Below, in pieces: positions 46,632-57,863 of a DNA stretch of 64,000 nt; position 1 is the stretch's first letter, and each line of letters begins with the position of its first letter. The position numbers were made by a program, and so were the translations under genes. Origin of the DNA: Paramarasmius palmivorus (taxonomy: Eukaryota > Basidiomycota > Agaricomycetes > Agaricales > Marasmiaceae); NCBI GenBank assembly GCA_037176845.1, contig JAYKXP010000021.1, forward strand, positions 682,001-746,000. The letters run 5' to 3'. The notes below the pieces were generated by a model. It was not told the DNA's origin. It ran no database searches and was given only the letters and a program-made list of their open reading frames with translations.

Positions 46632-47078
46632 CTAGGTAGCGCTGCTATTACAGATATCCAGCAGTACCCCTATGAAATGCCTTCGTGTCTCCCGCCTCTT
46701 CGCCATTGCTGATTCCTGAATCTCGAGTTTCTCCCTGATCCCCCGAAGAACTGCTTCCATGGACTCTATGCATGATATGATCCGCCTTTCCGCTATTATC
46801 TGGCGCTCCTTTTCTTCGATCAGCGCCGTCAATGCAGCCGCTATGTTGAATTGTGCCAATGAGTCGTCGTCTCTAAGGTGGTGCTCCCTGACGGTGGCCC
46901 GAGTCCAGTCGTATCTAGTTGTCGCCTGCAAGGATATGCTGGTTTGGTGATTGGACTAACTCATACTAGTAAATGACTGACAAACCTCAGTGACACCATG
47001 AGCCAGAAGAGACGAATCTTTTAGTGGGTTTGGTGGGCGAGATACGGATTCAGATGAAGATATGGGCTTGAGCGACAT
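46632..47078 (-). CDS. Small helical protein, unknown
   Basis: Two exons (46986-47078, 46632-46925), 128 residues, ATG at 47078 (MSLKPISSSESVSRP). After a Ser/Pro start, nearly the whole protein is predicted helix: ALIEEKERQIIAERRIISCI and EAVLRGIREKLEIQESAMAK. A basic stretch KRRETRRH comes near the end. The intron 46926-46985 has GTTTGT and GCAG ends, and splicing joins GVTE to ATTRYDW in frame. Its size and helix content recall small structural subunits such as those of the DASH or BLOC complexes, but I see no diagnostic motif, so I make no assignment. Confidence 0.55.
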
Positions 47079-47670
47079 TGAGAGAGAGGAGCCACTGGTG
47101 TAGGTGGTGAGGAAGAAGTCAAGGACTCCAGCATACCAGCCTTATGAATTCGGTGCCAACCAGCATAAGACAATGCATCGACAAAGAGCTCATCTCATAC
47201 TCTGACCAGAGAACGGTGCCCTCTGCAACAAAGTGAGCCTTTTGTCGACAATGATACCGTTGACCAGGACGAGACTTAGGCCCTTTGGCTTGTTCACAAA
47301 TGAGCGATCGAAGACATTGCTTGACAACCCTAACGAACTATGGCAACCGCGGGTTCCTCGAAGTTGATTGCAAGCTATCCTAAAAGGATAGGACAATGAT
47401 TAATGAATTAATGACGGCTCGAAGATACCAAGAGTCGGGCGCCAACTATAAAGACGTCTTTATTGCGAAATGTGAATTGATTTTGTATACACGAATTTAT
47501 ATTTTTCCAACTTTGGCTAACTGGAGAGGGAGAAGGGAACTAAGTACAAGACACGGAAATCAAGGTATGTAACGGTGGTATAGTAGAGTACAAGGAGTGA
47601 CATCTGCGTTTTCTGAGTTTTACAAAGAGGATAGACAGAATCATTAGGAAGGAGGAGAACATAAAACAGG
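47079..47670. other. Intergenic region
   Basis: About 590 bases with no supported gene; it separates the helical-protein gene from the RING gene, whose 3' end is at 47671. Confidence 0.4.
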
Positions 47671-48502
47671 TTATACGTTGAGAGAAGAGAGCAGATAAGG
47701 GGCGAGAGGCCAATAAAAGTCTGTGCGGGGCGGGGGATTCTCGTTGGGTTCCTTCACGAGATCAATCATATCTCGCACCGGGCGTGACTCCAATGGTCGA
47801 GTTACGATGAGCCGGCGACAAAGAGGACAATCGACGTCTCTGGTACCGAAACAAGCCCATCGATGGCGTGTAAGGCAAGGAGCACAGAATGTATGCCCAC
47901 AGGCCTGAAGACTACATACAGCGCGTCAGAGTTGTTATAATGTGTGATAATGGGATGTAACTCACGCGTAAGGTTGCCATGCGAGATCCAAACAAACGGG
48001 ACACAACGCAAGAATGCGGACGTCGTTCTTCAAAGCGATAAGTCGGGTTTGGGCATCCTAAGACACAACATCAATATCTAGTATGACTGTGCGCTTGGCG
48101 TCGAGGACTTACAATGATGTTTGCTTGCATACCGGCAACAGATGCCAGAACCGAGAGTTGCCCGCCAGGCGCTGAAGGAGGTGAGCTCGAGGTAGCTTGA
48201 ACAGCGGTAGATGTGTTCTTGGAGTGTATCAATCAGCATTACATAGCCTTGGTAGCGAGGAACCATACCTGCGTTTGAGACTCAGAAGGGTGACGGCTAA
48301 AGTTACCTGGCTCGTCATCGGAGTCGGAGATGGATATAATAGATGGACTCCTAGCCCTAGCACGTCTATTGCGTGAAAGATAAGTTCGACGCACACTGAG
48401 GGAAGCGACAGTAGCGCGTGCTGAAGAGTGACTTCGGGTTCGAGTGGCAGGCGAAGCGGAGGAAGTCGAGGTAGAAGTTCGACGTGAAGTAACCTTGGCC
48501 AT
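47671..48502 (-). CDS. RING-finger protein (C3HC4), likely E3 ubiquitin ligase
   Basis: Four exons: 48269-48502, 48113-48217, 47966-48057 and 47671-47911, giving 223 residues. The start is ATG 48502. The N-terminal 80 residues are basic and Ser/Thr/Arg-rich (TSRRTSTSTSSASPATRTRS) and end with SIISISDSDDEP, which looks like a SUMO-interacting motif (hydrophobic ISIS followed by acidic residues). A helical linker is followed by the RING: CPVC, then CGHTFC, APC, and CPLCRR about 25 residues later, matching C3HC4 zinc ligands. The exon junction inside the finger uses acceptor TGTAG at 47912, giving YALQACGH. The combination of a possible SUMO-interacting motif and a RING suggests, but does not prove, a SUMO-targeted ubiquitin-ligase-like role in the nucleus. 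Confidence 0.78.
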
Positions 48503-49253
48503 GGTGAGAGCTAAAAAAAGTTCTGAGGAATGCTGAGTAGGAAAAGGATACATGCCTGGTTTATAAACCATACCTCTGCCTTGAGCCTCATGTAAGTCTT
48601 GAACAGACTAGGTCAAGTTTCTTTGTCTTTGTCTGAATATCCGTTTGCACGCCATGTGAGTGTGAAGGAGTAGTGAGCGATCATGATAGTGGGAGGTGAA
48701 GGTGTGAAATGGCTTTCAGGGCCCGACATCGGCCCAAGGGCCCAAAGCCCTGATCCGTCAAGTCCGACCTCCTCGCATTACTTACGTCATTGTGCTTGGT
48801 TTCTCTTCCCGTCCGACATCAAGCGTCAAGGCAGCGTCAAGGCCCACTTATTTTTTCATCGGTCCGCATGGAGTGCACACGACGACGACACGACATTAAT
48901 TTCTACCATGCTTGATCTCTCCCTTGCAATTTTTCACCCTCTCACCTTGTCACATAACGATCAAGCGGAACCGACGGACTTGATCGTGAATTAATGTCTC
49001 TTGGACAACCTAGCAGGCGACAACCTGCATTTTCCTTTCATCGAGTGGCGGAACGCTGAAGTTTTGGACTAGCTCCGATACTCATGAGCGTACAAAGGTG
49101 CGTATCTGATGTGTGCTTTGTTCTCCTCTGCTTATTAGTGTTACAGCGCAACTATCGTGTCTCTCTGTCCCGAAGGCAGCACCAGAACTCATGCATTTCT
49201 CTCGTATGATTTGCATAGACCACACCGAGCCCCTTTTTCTCTCGCAGGGACGG
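48503..49253. other. Intergenic region between divergent genes
   Basis: Upstream regions of the RING gene (minus) and the next gene (plus). In-frame coding back to an ATG at 49191 is possible for the latter. Confidence 0.4.
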
Positions 49254-50475
49254 ATGTCTTGCGTTTCTGGGTCCATTGAGCACACTGAACCTTCCATTCA
49301 TTATCAACGCCAGCCGTCATGCGGTCCTTCTCGTACCCCCAAATCTACTCGACGTTCTTCACCGTATCCTCCTTCTCCTGCAGAATCATCCTCCACCAGA
49401 CCCCACCAGGTTGAATTCGTGAGGTCCGACTCTGATTCCGATTCAGACGACTCGTCGGTCCGAAGGTCTCCAACTATCCTCCCGACTGTACCCGACTTCT
49501 TACAACCGCTCGGCGGTACTCGATCTAACGGTGATCAAGGCGCCTTTTCTTCCTCTTCATCTAGCTCAGACTCGGACTTCGATGAAGAGATGAGAATGGC
49601 AGTCGATCTCCTACCTGAACGTGGCCCCGACGTTCGGAACGAGAGCGAAAACCGAGGAGGTCCAGCTACCAATACAAGGTCTCAGGCTCAGCCTGCCTTT
49701 CCCGTGAGTATGGGCTTCTATTTCCGCAATCACATACTGACCAAGCTTGGTTAGGCCTCTAGAACTGACGTCTCAGGCTCCGAATCCAGTACTGGCTCTG
49801 AAGATGAAGATGGAGACAGCGAGTCAGAGCCTGATGACGATCCGTTCAAGCGAAAGTTGCGCAAACCCGAAGGAGAAGCAGGGCGACCAAACGGGAAAGG
49901 CTACAATTTGAGAGCTGCTAGCAGACTTCCAAAGCATGCGTTCGATCGACTCCATGTAGGTCGCGTCTCTATTGGAATTCTTTCAATCACACTAACCAAG
50001 GACAGAGCTTCGTCAAGAAACAGGTTTCGGAGAAGATGAACTGCTCACTCCCTTTCTCTCGGCAACCTAAACAACTCAAAGATGAAATCCGCCACGCTGT
50101 GAGTTGATTCATGCAGATTATCCGTACCTGTCATCTTATGTGACATCGACATCGCAGGCACTTCAGAAGTTCCCCGTTTTGGAAGACTATCACAGGCTTT
50201 GGCCAGTCGACGACTTGGTTCGTTATCATCTCAAGTACCAGAAGAGCGCGCTGAGGAGGAAAGGGAACGACGTGCTCATTGCTCAGGCAGACGCAGAGAG
50301 CAAGCGCCGGGCGAACGAGGTTTTCATTGAAACCCTTGCCAACTTACGACAGGCACATGCACACACTCAGGCAGAGGCATTACAAGCTCAAATCCAGGCT
50401 TCCCAGGGGCAGAGCTCGGGTAGGAATGGAGGCAGCCATCCAAAACGTCGTCGCAAGCTCAGGAATAGCAAATAG
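49254..50475 (+). CDS. Ser/Asp-rich protein with helical basic C-terminus, unknown
   Basis: Four exons: 49254-49703, 49755-49955, 50006-50098 and 50158-50475, giving 353 residues. ATG 49254 (MSCVSG) is used; ATG 49191 is also in frame and would add 21 residues. The N-terminal half is low-complexity with acidic serine tracts (FVRSDSDSDSDDSSVRRSP, FSSSSSSSDSDFDEE), consistent with casein-kinase-2 targets (inference). The second half is ordered-looking (GYNLRAASRLPKHAFDRL, then ALQKFPVLEDYHRLWPVDD) and ends with an Ala/Gln-rich helix and a basic nuclear-signal-like tail (HPKRRRKLRNSK). It is probably nuclear. I do not recognise the family. Confidence 0.65.
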
Positions 50476-51055
50476 TCTCCCCATAATCGTTGTACATTAG
50501 AAGATGAGTAGTATATATCACTGTTATTGTAACAATACCTATATACATACAACCATGGACTGTATAAAACGATACCGACTCGGAAATCAGAAGTCGGGAT
50601 TCACATTGTGACAAAAGTTGGACAAAAGTCGGTTAGTGCGACAATTAGCGCCCGAGTTTTCTTCTCCCCAACCGCTATCATCCGACTCCGTTTACTTCGC
50701 CTTTTCCTCGATGTTTTCCTTTCTCTAGATGCATATGGCCTGCCGTCGGCTTGCAGCTGCCAATACCTGATCGAAGGGCTGGACATTGGACGACACCCTT
50801 TCTTCCCTCATCTTTTTCACTCACAGGTTAATGGATTCAACTTCTTCGGGTTCGGATGAAACCAAAGCAAGACGATCCGTGGTCATCGTGTGATATTCAC
50901 CAAACATGCGGTTTACACGTCTAACGTCGCATATGGAAATGCGACTTGTCGGCACTCGCTCCTCCTTTGTTCTTTCACGATTTTGCTGGGAATTATGCAT
51001 ATATGATAGATCGACCATTCTCTGCCAGACTTTACCCCTCCATTTACTTCTCATC
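50476..51055. other. Intergenic region
   Basis: 3' flank of the preceding gene and upstream region of the coiled-coil gene at 51056; nothing recognised. Confidence 0.4.
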
Positions 51056-51863
51056 ATGACGACTAATATGCCCTCTGAAGTACGTCTCTCGTCTGTGCTT
51101 GAACGTGTTCAATGCTAATGACTGATTTTCAGACAACTAGATATCTGGAAGCCGTCGTCAATGTTGCAAAGACCCTTCCCACCCCAACTATCATTGATGA
51201 ACACCAGGTCCGTGTTTGAATCCGAACGATTCGCCTGCAATATTGCTGAAACAATTTCAGGCCATGAACTATCTGGACGCTATCCATCACTACTTGCGAA
51301 ACCGTGACACGTCTCGGGAGAGAGTCCTCGTCGAACAAAACCATCGCAAAGACCTCGAAATCACCGAGCTCAGAGCAACTCTCGCTAATCATCGGCATCA
51401 GGTAGATGACTTGAAGGCTGTTGTCCAGAAATGTGAAGAAGAGATTGGTCGCCTGAAGCTTGTGGAAGAGGAACTGGGTGATATAATCCAGGATCTCAGC
51501 ACCAAGGTAGCGGTGCAGCACGTGGATATCCAGACGCGCTCGGAGGAGCAAAAGTTGTTTAGGAAGGAGCTGTTGGATGTCTGTGATAAGTTTGATGATA
51601 CCGCTGGTAACGTACGACTACACGTCAGGACGCGGTTTTGGTTTTGCTGATTGAGCTTGAAGACTAATAGCAAAGCTGGCAAGACCGGGCAGATTACACA
51701 AGCACCACTAAAACGCGGCCAGGAGGACAGTGAGCTGAATGACGACAGGCAAGTCAAGGCACGTTTCCTCTCGTTACTTCACAAATCTGTTCCTGACTAT
51801 GATGCTCCAGCGCCAAAGAGTGGAATAGGAATAGTTAGTAGTCATTGTATAGCTGCTGCTTGA
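51056..51863 (+). CDS. Coiled-coil protein, unknown
   Basis: Four exons: 51056-51079, 51133-51207, 51261-51611 and 51663-51863, giving 216 residues, with consistent phases and good GT/AG ends. After a short N-terminus (TTRYLEAVVNVAKTLPTPT), residues about 45-145 form one long coiled coil (NHRKDLEITELRATLANHRH and KCEEEIGRLKLVEEELGDII). The tail is polar with no known motif. The upstream gene runs in the same direction. The TTRY segment near the start is also seen in the small helical protein at 46632 (ATTRYDW), a weak hint of relationship. Confidence 0.62.
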
Positions 51864-54051
51864 TTTTGTGAATTTCACGCCATTTTAGACCACAGTCACT
51901 GATATTCACTGATATTAATCGATGTAGTTGATGTATACGTCTAAGTACTATAGAAAACAATTCTATCTGCCAAATCCGTTCACCTTCTCTGATCAAGACT
52001 GTACTTTGCCGCCTAAACTACTTGAGATTAGCCAATACTGAAAATTGAGGTTAGACACATACCGGACAAGCTGGAAGATCTTGTGCATGAATCGATAATT
52101 ATTGAGGGGATTTTCGTCGCGCGAGCCTGTCGACTGTTGCGCGGTACAGTCGTAGGCACCACCCTAAAAAATCCTGGGGCAGTAGGTCCCAGAAGCCCAG
52201 TTCCTCGAAACCGCAGATATCTATGGATGATTAGAGAACAAAAACACTGATAGGTGAACTTACTGCGGTAGTGGCCATGGCAACGAGGCCTGGTGGTAGT
52301 TCTTGCTCATCCGGCAGGTCATCGACAGTGGACCTGAAAGATTCAGGGTATTGGTCGGCCTTGCATTTTGTGCACAGACGTTTCATACACGCATACCTAT
52401 GTGCGATGCCAACTCATCGACTTTTTTGACTCGAACGCTCTGTCGGTTGCAGTTAGCATTGCAAGCCCACTGCTATAAAGAGTCACGACGCACAGTAGTG
52501 GGTTCCCACTTCCCGGGGTATGCAAATTTGTCCTCTGAAATGCACTGAAATTGAAAGGATCATAGTCTGAACCAGCAGTCGCAGAGTTCGGGATCGCCGG
52601 TCAGCTCGTACCCCACAATACAGAACTCAGCAGCTTTCTTTGCAGCACCCCTAGCATTGGTGATGCGTTTGACCCCAGAGGTAGCGGTTTGCTTTTGCAA
52701 TGTTCGGGTTCTGTAATGATAATAAGTTGAGGCGGGTAGAAGAACCATGTCTCGATGTACATACCTCGTTATCAAACTGCTGCTGATAGCACTCTTGTGT
52801 TTCTCAGGCCGCTGTTGACAGTTACGGTGAACATAACGACGACGGACGGCTTGCCTGTGCTCGGGTCGTTGATTGTGGGCCTCTGAATTCGAGTCTTGTT
52901 GTTAGCCTGTCAGAAGGTTACCGCTAAAACAGTGACTGACTATTACTTTCTGTCGAGCGTGATTTCAGATGAGGGTCAGTGCAATGCGTGTGATCAGAGA
53001 CTAAGAACAGAGGAATTACAGTACCAAATTCTGAGGGACATGAGGAGAGGGAATAGCTTAAAACCAGCTGGAGGTAAGACTTTGTTTAGCATTGAGAGCT
53101 CCCCTGGCATCGGCTCTCCGGGTGCCTGACTTGTCACTTGAAAGCGCGCTGCAGGCTGTCGAATAGCGGGTGGCAAGTGATGGGGACGGAAACGAGGTGG
53201 AAGAGGTGGCGGAGAGCTGTTAGAAAGTTGAGGTGAATCCGTCAAATCCTCATCTTCAGAGATGAATTCTTCAAACGCAAAGGACCCTGAGCATTTGGTT
53301 TCTGGAACATGTTAATGAACATTGAGAAGTATATTGGGAAAGCGCGCACCAAGGGGTGTACCTCCGCAGCCAAAAGGTCAATCCTATCTTGAGAATCAAT
53401 AGTATTAGAGCTCAGATGATCCCTGTCGAATTCGCCACCAACCTCGTCGTATCTCCAAAACAATAAGGTGTGAGCGACGTTAGTAGGTGCTGAGCTTCAA
53501 AGTGCCGTTTTGCGCTGTTTCGTTCATGGGCGTCTTTGGATGAACGTTTGTCATCCGTTGGGTCCGACTCGGGTCCGACGTTCTGCCTCGACCCTCGACG
53601 AGGTCAGCCGGATACACTGCCCTCATCGGACATCCCCTGCCTGTATCAAGTATCCCTGAAATAGAGATCACTGTTTTCCTCTATGAATTCTGCCCCATCC
53701 GAGACTCCGATTAGCCACTTCTCCGAAGTGCAGGCTTGCGTACTCGAGACCTCACACTGAGGCGACGCAAGCCATCCCACCTCAATTTCCCATACACCTC
53801 TGGGGTCTCAAGACATGCTTCTTCATCTCCTGGGATTTTCAGAGCTTTTTGTCTCATTGGGACAGTAAAATGAGGGTAGTTAGCAGAGAGGAAGACGGAA
53901 CCATGCGATCGGGGAGTGTGGGATTCTGCGTCGAAGAACAAGGAGGTCAGTACTTGTATTCTGTATTTCCCGGCGTGCACTGAGCAAAAACTCTCCAACT
54001 ACAGTGTACGCCATGACCATGTACTTTACTTCTCGGCCCTTAATACGACCG
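51864..54051. other. Region with minus-strand coding-like fragments, no complete gene
   Basis: On the minus strand several fragments look exonic: 53255-53460 (RDHLSSNTIDSQDRIDLLAA), about 53140-53280 (Pro-rich, PPPLPPRFRPHHLPP), 52560-52720 (AAKKAAEFCIVGYELTGDPE) and 52060-52340, where ISAVSRNWASGTY and YRFMHKIFQLV vaguely recall the DUF6532-type proteins of Agaricomycetes. The frame is interrupted by a stop near 52170. It is probably a decayed or mis-read multi-exon gene; I could not build a model. Confidence 0.35.
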
Positions 54052-55510
54052 TGCGTTTCTTGTGTAGTTGAGCTTTGATTCTGGATCCAATTCAATGTCC
54101 AGATGCCCTTATGTCGCTACAGAAGTCCTATGCAGCGACATATGGTCAATCGTCGAGACCTGCAGCAGCATATTCTCGCTCCGTTTAGGGGGAACAGTGC
54201 TAGACATCAGTCCAGGAGAGTTGAAGACCCATTTGGTCACTGCAACACATTTCGCGAAAATGACTTCCCCATACCCGGCCAAAAAACCCGTAGAGGCGAA
54301 TACCTTCCTTTTCTCCGCTCACGTTGCATGGCTAGATGCTTGAGTTTCTTAAAACATTACCGAACGTCGTCGAGAAGCTTCTCAGGTATATCGCAAATCC
54401 TTCATTTGTCGATGTGTTAGTCCGGATTATTCAGTTGGATGAAACCCCTGGAGGTGAAGGCGTTTTAGAGGTGTATAAAGGTACTGTCTCGTCAATGTCT
54501 GCTGTCTAGTGTCCTTGACAACACCATATGCACAGTGGCTTCACTCGGAAGGTTTCCTCGACCGATCAATAGACATGCCATCTCCTTCATATTCCTCCGA
54601 TATACAGCGAATCGCTTCCGAGAATCCGAACTGCTCGTGGCCGTTATCTCAATGGCCCCGCCGTCTCTGGGCGCTGCTATCACAGAGCAGGGTCATCGCG
54701 GCGTTGCGTCAAACCTCTACGCCCGAGAGATCGCTCGGCCGGAGCATATTTCACGGCTTATCTTGGCCATTTTTCAGCCCTCGCCGACGACGACGAAGAT
54801 ACGGAGCTTAGTAGACGGGATCTACTAAAGTTTGAATATACTTGCTCCTCTACGATACTTGCAATGCATCTGGTCAGCGAGCTCATACGGAAGAACAACT
54901 CGGATTACTTTCCTTTTCCATACCCTCTGACATCGGTTGACCACTGTACAGCAGCAGCAGCAGCAGCAGCAACAAGGGCATGTACAGGGAGCCTCAGAAG
55001 AATGTAGAGAGGCATTAGAGAGGGCCATGAAGGAGATGGTAGACCGTATGGGTGTGGTCAACCTCAACCATCTTTTGGACGTATGGAGACGTTAATGCGT
55101 TACCTCGACAGTCCGCGTTCCTGGGTGAGGATTGAGTTGATTAGCTTCTCGCACTTCCGCTAACCACTAGTCCAGAGGGGTCCAGAGCCGACAACTGTTG
55201 GCGTTGTCATGCCCCTGACATTTGAACGATTACGGATAGTCGAAATATTTACGGAAATGCTTCACTGTTCCAACATGTCATTGCTGAACCGCTCGTCATT
55301 CCATCACCTGTATGACGAAGATGGTCGGCTTCAGGGCGGGCTTTCGGCGATGAAAGACCTCGGAATCGTATCGGAATCTCAGGTCAATAATCAAGACCAA
55401 GACATGGCAGAAGACGACATGAATGCAGTAAAGCCAGCGCATGAATCTCTCATAGATTCAGATGGCGAGATGAGTCGTGACGACGAACCTGGCAGTTCGG
55501 ATGAAGACCC
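54052..55510 (+). pseudogene. SAPS gene fragment, second decayed copy
   Basis: Inverted, diverged copy of the SAPS fragment at 39295-41216. Similarity starts exactly at the donor of the second intron (GTGCGTTTCTTGTGTA) and runs to GSSDED. It therefore lacks the first two exons and stops earlier than the other copy. Introns are retained, so this is a DNA-level duplication, not a processed copy. Lesions include a 12-base loss after VETC, an 8-base insertion near 54610 that shifts the frame, loss of about 27 bases near 54775, a stop at about 54825 (GIY then TAA) and a shortened segment near 55075. At the position where the other copy has the T-run frameshift, this copy still reads LHCSNMSLLNRS, so that lesion arose after the duplication. 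Confidence 0.88.
54949..54972. repeat. CAG trinucleotide repeat in the SAPS fragment
   Basis: About seven CAG units and a CAA unit, the counterpart of a shorter Gln-coding run in the other SAPS copy (39968-39985, complement). The length difference between the copies shows ongoing slippage. Confidence 0.8.
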
Positions 55511-55978
55511 GTATCCTCAACCTCACCCACATACTCTCCCACATCTTTCTCTTCTTTGCCTTTTCCTACTGGGTTTTTGTCGACTTTCCGTGCTGAACGT
55601 CCGCAGAACGCGTTTTGCATCCCAAACGACTCCTGATCATTCCCGAAGAAGTCTTAAAGGCACTAAGTAGCAGGTACGTTTCATCTAATCCTGTCTCCGA
55701 TTTGAGACGTTGAACATTGCGATCCCAGGAAAGTGTCGGATTCTAACCAGCGACCCTCTTCTGTCACATGGCTGGTAAAAGCTTATTCAAATCCCTTTAG
55801 ACGGACATTCTTCATCCAGACAGCCAGCTTCGCAGGTTCGCGTCAAATTGGAGACTCGGAGGTAGCAATCATCACTTCGAAATCCAGTTGGGATTGGAAT
55901 TGGATATGGCTGATAGGGTGTTAACACTGATATCATGATATTATGTAGGAACGATACAGTCAGGATCACTAATCTAAA
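55511..55978. other. Intergenic region
   Basis: Unrelated sequence joined to the end of the SAPS fragment. A fragment LIIPEEVLKALSSRY is readable near 55640-55680 but no gene can be built. Confidence 0.4.
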
Positions 55979-57196
55979 TCACAATGCCCCATTCTTCCCC
56001 AGGTATTCAAAGCGATCCCGAAGTTTGGTAAAGGCAGCGTCAGAATCATCCGAACCGACTTCATAGTACTTCTTCCGGCTACACATTTGGTTGAAAGTTG
56101 CAACTTTCCTCTGAGTTTGGACATCGTCCTCAAAATCCATCAGGTCGGGATTAAACTTGGGAATATCCCCCTGTTCCAAAATGCGATACTGCCAATACAC
56201 GCCTGTTGCAGCAAGACAAATCACATCTTCGACGTAGGGGTGCCTCAAAAAGAACCGAGCAGCATCTGCGGTTAGCTGCTGCCACGCAGCACCAAGTCCT
56301 CTACAAGAAATACGGTCGGTGAGATTTTAGTCTCAACTTGAGAAAGCTAGTTGGACTTACAAAACAATTTCCTCCTTCAGCGCTTTCTTGTTCCCAATAA
56401 TGTCTAACTTTCTCGGAGGATTTGGCTTGAATTCACCGATAAGAGAGAGACATTTGTGCTTGACATGGATGCCATTACGATGTCTCCAATAGATGTTCCA
56501 CCTGTCATCCGGGCCAAGATATTCCCTGTAGTCGAAGCGTTGCAGACGAACGTGAATGACCACTAGATCGGGGATTACTTCATCTGATGTACCTGCCACT
56601 GTCCCATCGCTCAAAGCCATGGAAATATTTCCAGCTTCGTCATAGGGCAGGTCATCTTTATCCTCGCCTTGACTCGGTGGCGCGAAACAGTCGAGCTCAT
56701 CATCTCCAAGGTCAACACTACGTGCATCCTCGTCGTCGTGCGTTTCAAAGTGACCACAACCTTTTTCGTCAAGGACTACAGGTTCGTAAGCGTCATCTGG
56801 TTTCTGCCATAGTCGGTACTGTATTTGGGGTATGAGGTTGGAATACGGTTGTGTGAGCTCGTGAAATATCTGGCCATACAATGCATGGCACGGATCTTCG
56901 AGATTTCGTCGGTTGCAATAGCTGGAATAAACCAACAACTTGGAAGTGTGGACCTTCTCGCTTGACTTGTATGGACTCGGAGGTAGGCTCGGTGGGCTCG
57001 TACTAATCGTGTTCGAATCTCGATAGTGGCGGGGACCGTCGCTGTCAGCCACACCAGGACCATGATGGGGTGTCGAATTGTCATAATGGGGGTGTTGCTG
57101 ACCGTCGTGCGTCTCTGAGCTTCCAGGCTTGCGTGTAGCTGCCTGCTGGCGCGAGGATTGGAGTCTCGAAGAGGTTTCTTTAGAGCGAGAGGACAT
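55979..57196 (-). CDS. Unknown protein of a type common in Agaricomycetes
   Basis: Two exons (56361-57196, 55979-56300), 385 residues, ATG 57196. The first 80 residues are low-complexity (Ser/His/Pro). The rest is ordered-looking and acidic in the middle (DDEDARSVDLGDDELD). It carries features I associate with a widespread uncharacterised mushroom family: a segment LSLIGEFKPNPPRKLDIIGN just before the intron, then a helical part (AARFFLRHPYVEDVICLAATG, YWQYRILEQGDIP). The EFKP region with basic residues is reminiscent of the catalytic segment of restriction-like nuclease folds (E-x-K), but that is speculation from a short pattern. No lesions are seen. The intron joins IV and LGLGAAW in phase 2. 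Confidence 0.65.
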
Positions 57197-57863
57197 GTAT
57201 AGAGAGGACGTGCAGTGCCACGGTCAAGTTCAAATTCAACTCTTATACCTTATTCACGCTGTTGAGCGAAATCGGGAACAATAGTAAGAAAAGGACAATA
57301 GCGAGCCAGAACAATACAGAACAATAGAGCTCGAAAGGAACGTGTGGTGCGAAAATCACGTGATAGAAGTTGATATAAAGCCCGTAATGCCGCTTACATG
57401 GCCTTGGTCAACTTTTCTTCCGTTCTCGATAGTAAGCCCACCTGTGGGGGCAGGCCCCCACAAATACACATATGGCTATTGCCATTCAGACCCAACATAT
57501 CAGAGATGGCACTTGCCTTGCACTCAACAAGGGCGCGCCGCAAAGGTAGTCGGGCTGACGTAAGCAAAATATTGCCAATAGTCACCTCAGTGGATTGAAC
57601 AATGGACCTCAGCGTCAAGTTCGGGCCATGCATCACGCACGACATCGAATATCCACTAAGCCATCAAGCCGATATAAACTAGGTTAACTCACTTGACTAC
57701 ATACCATCGTTTCAGGTGCTTATTATTCATTTGTTACCCCTTCTCCGTTTCAACTTTTAATCAATAGAGCAGATCACGCAAACTGTTGAGGGACCAAAAA
57801 TTTGCTCGTTACGATAAGTACAGAGCATAAAAAACATCCCAAGTATTCTAACAACTCATGTAT
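57197..57863. other. Intergenic region
   Basis: Lies between the start of the minus-strand gene at 57196 and the 3' end of the next minus-strand gene. Nothing recognised. Confidence 0.4.
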
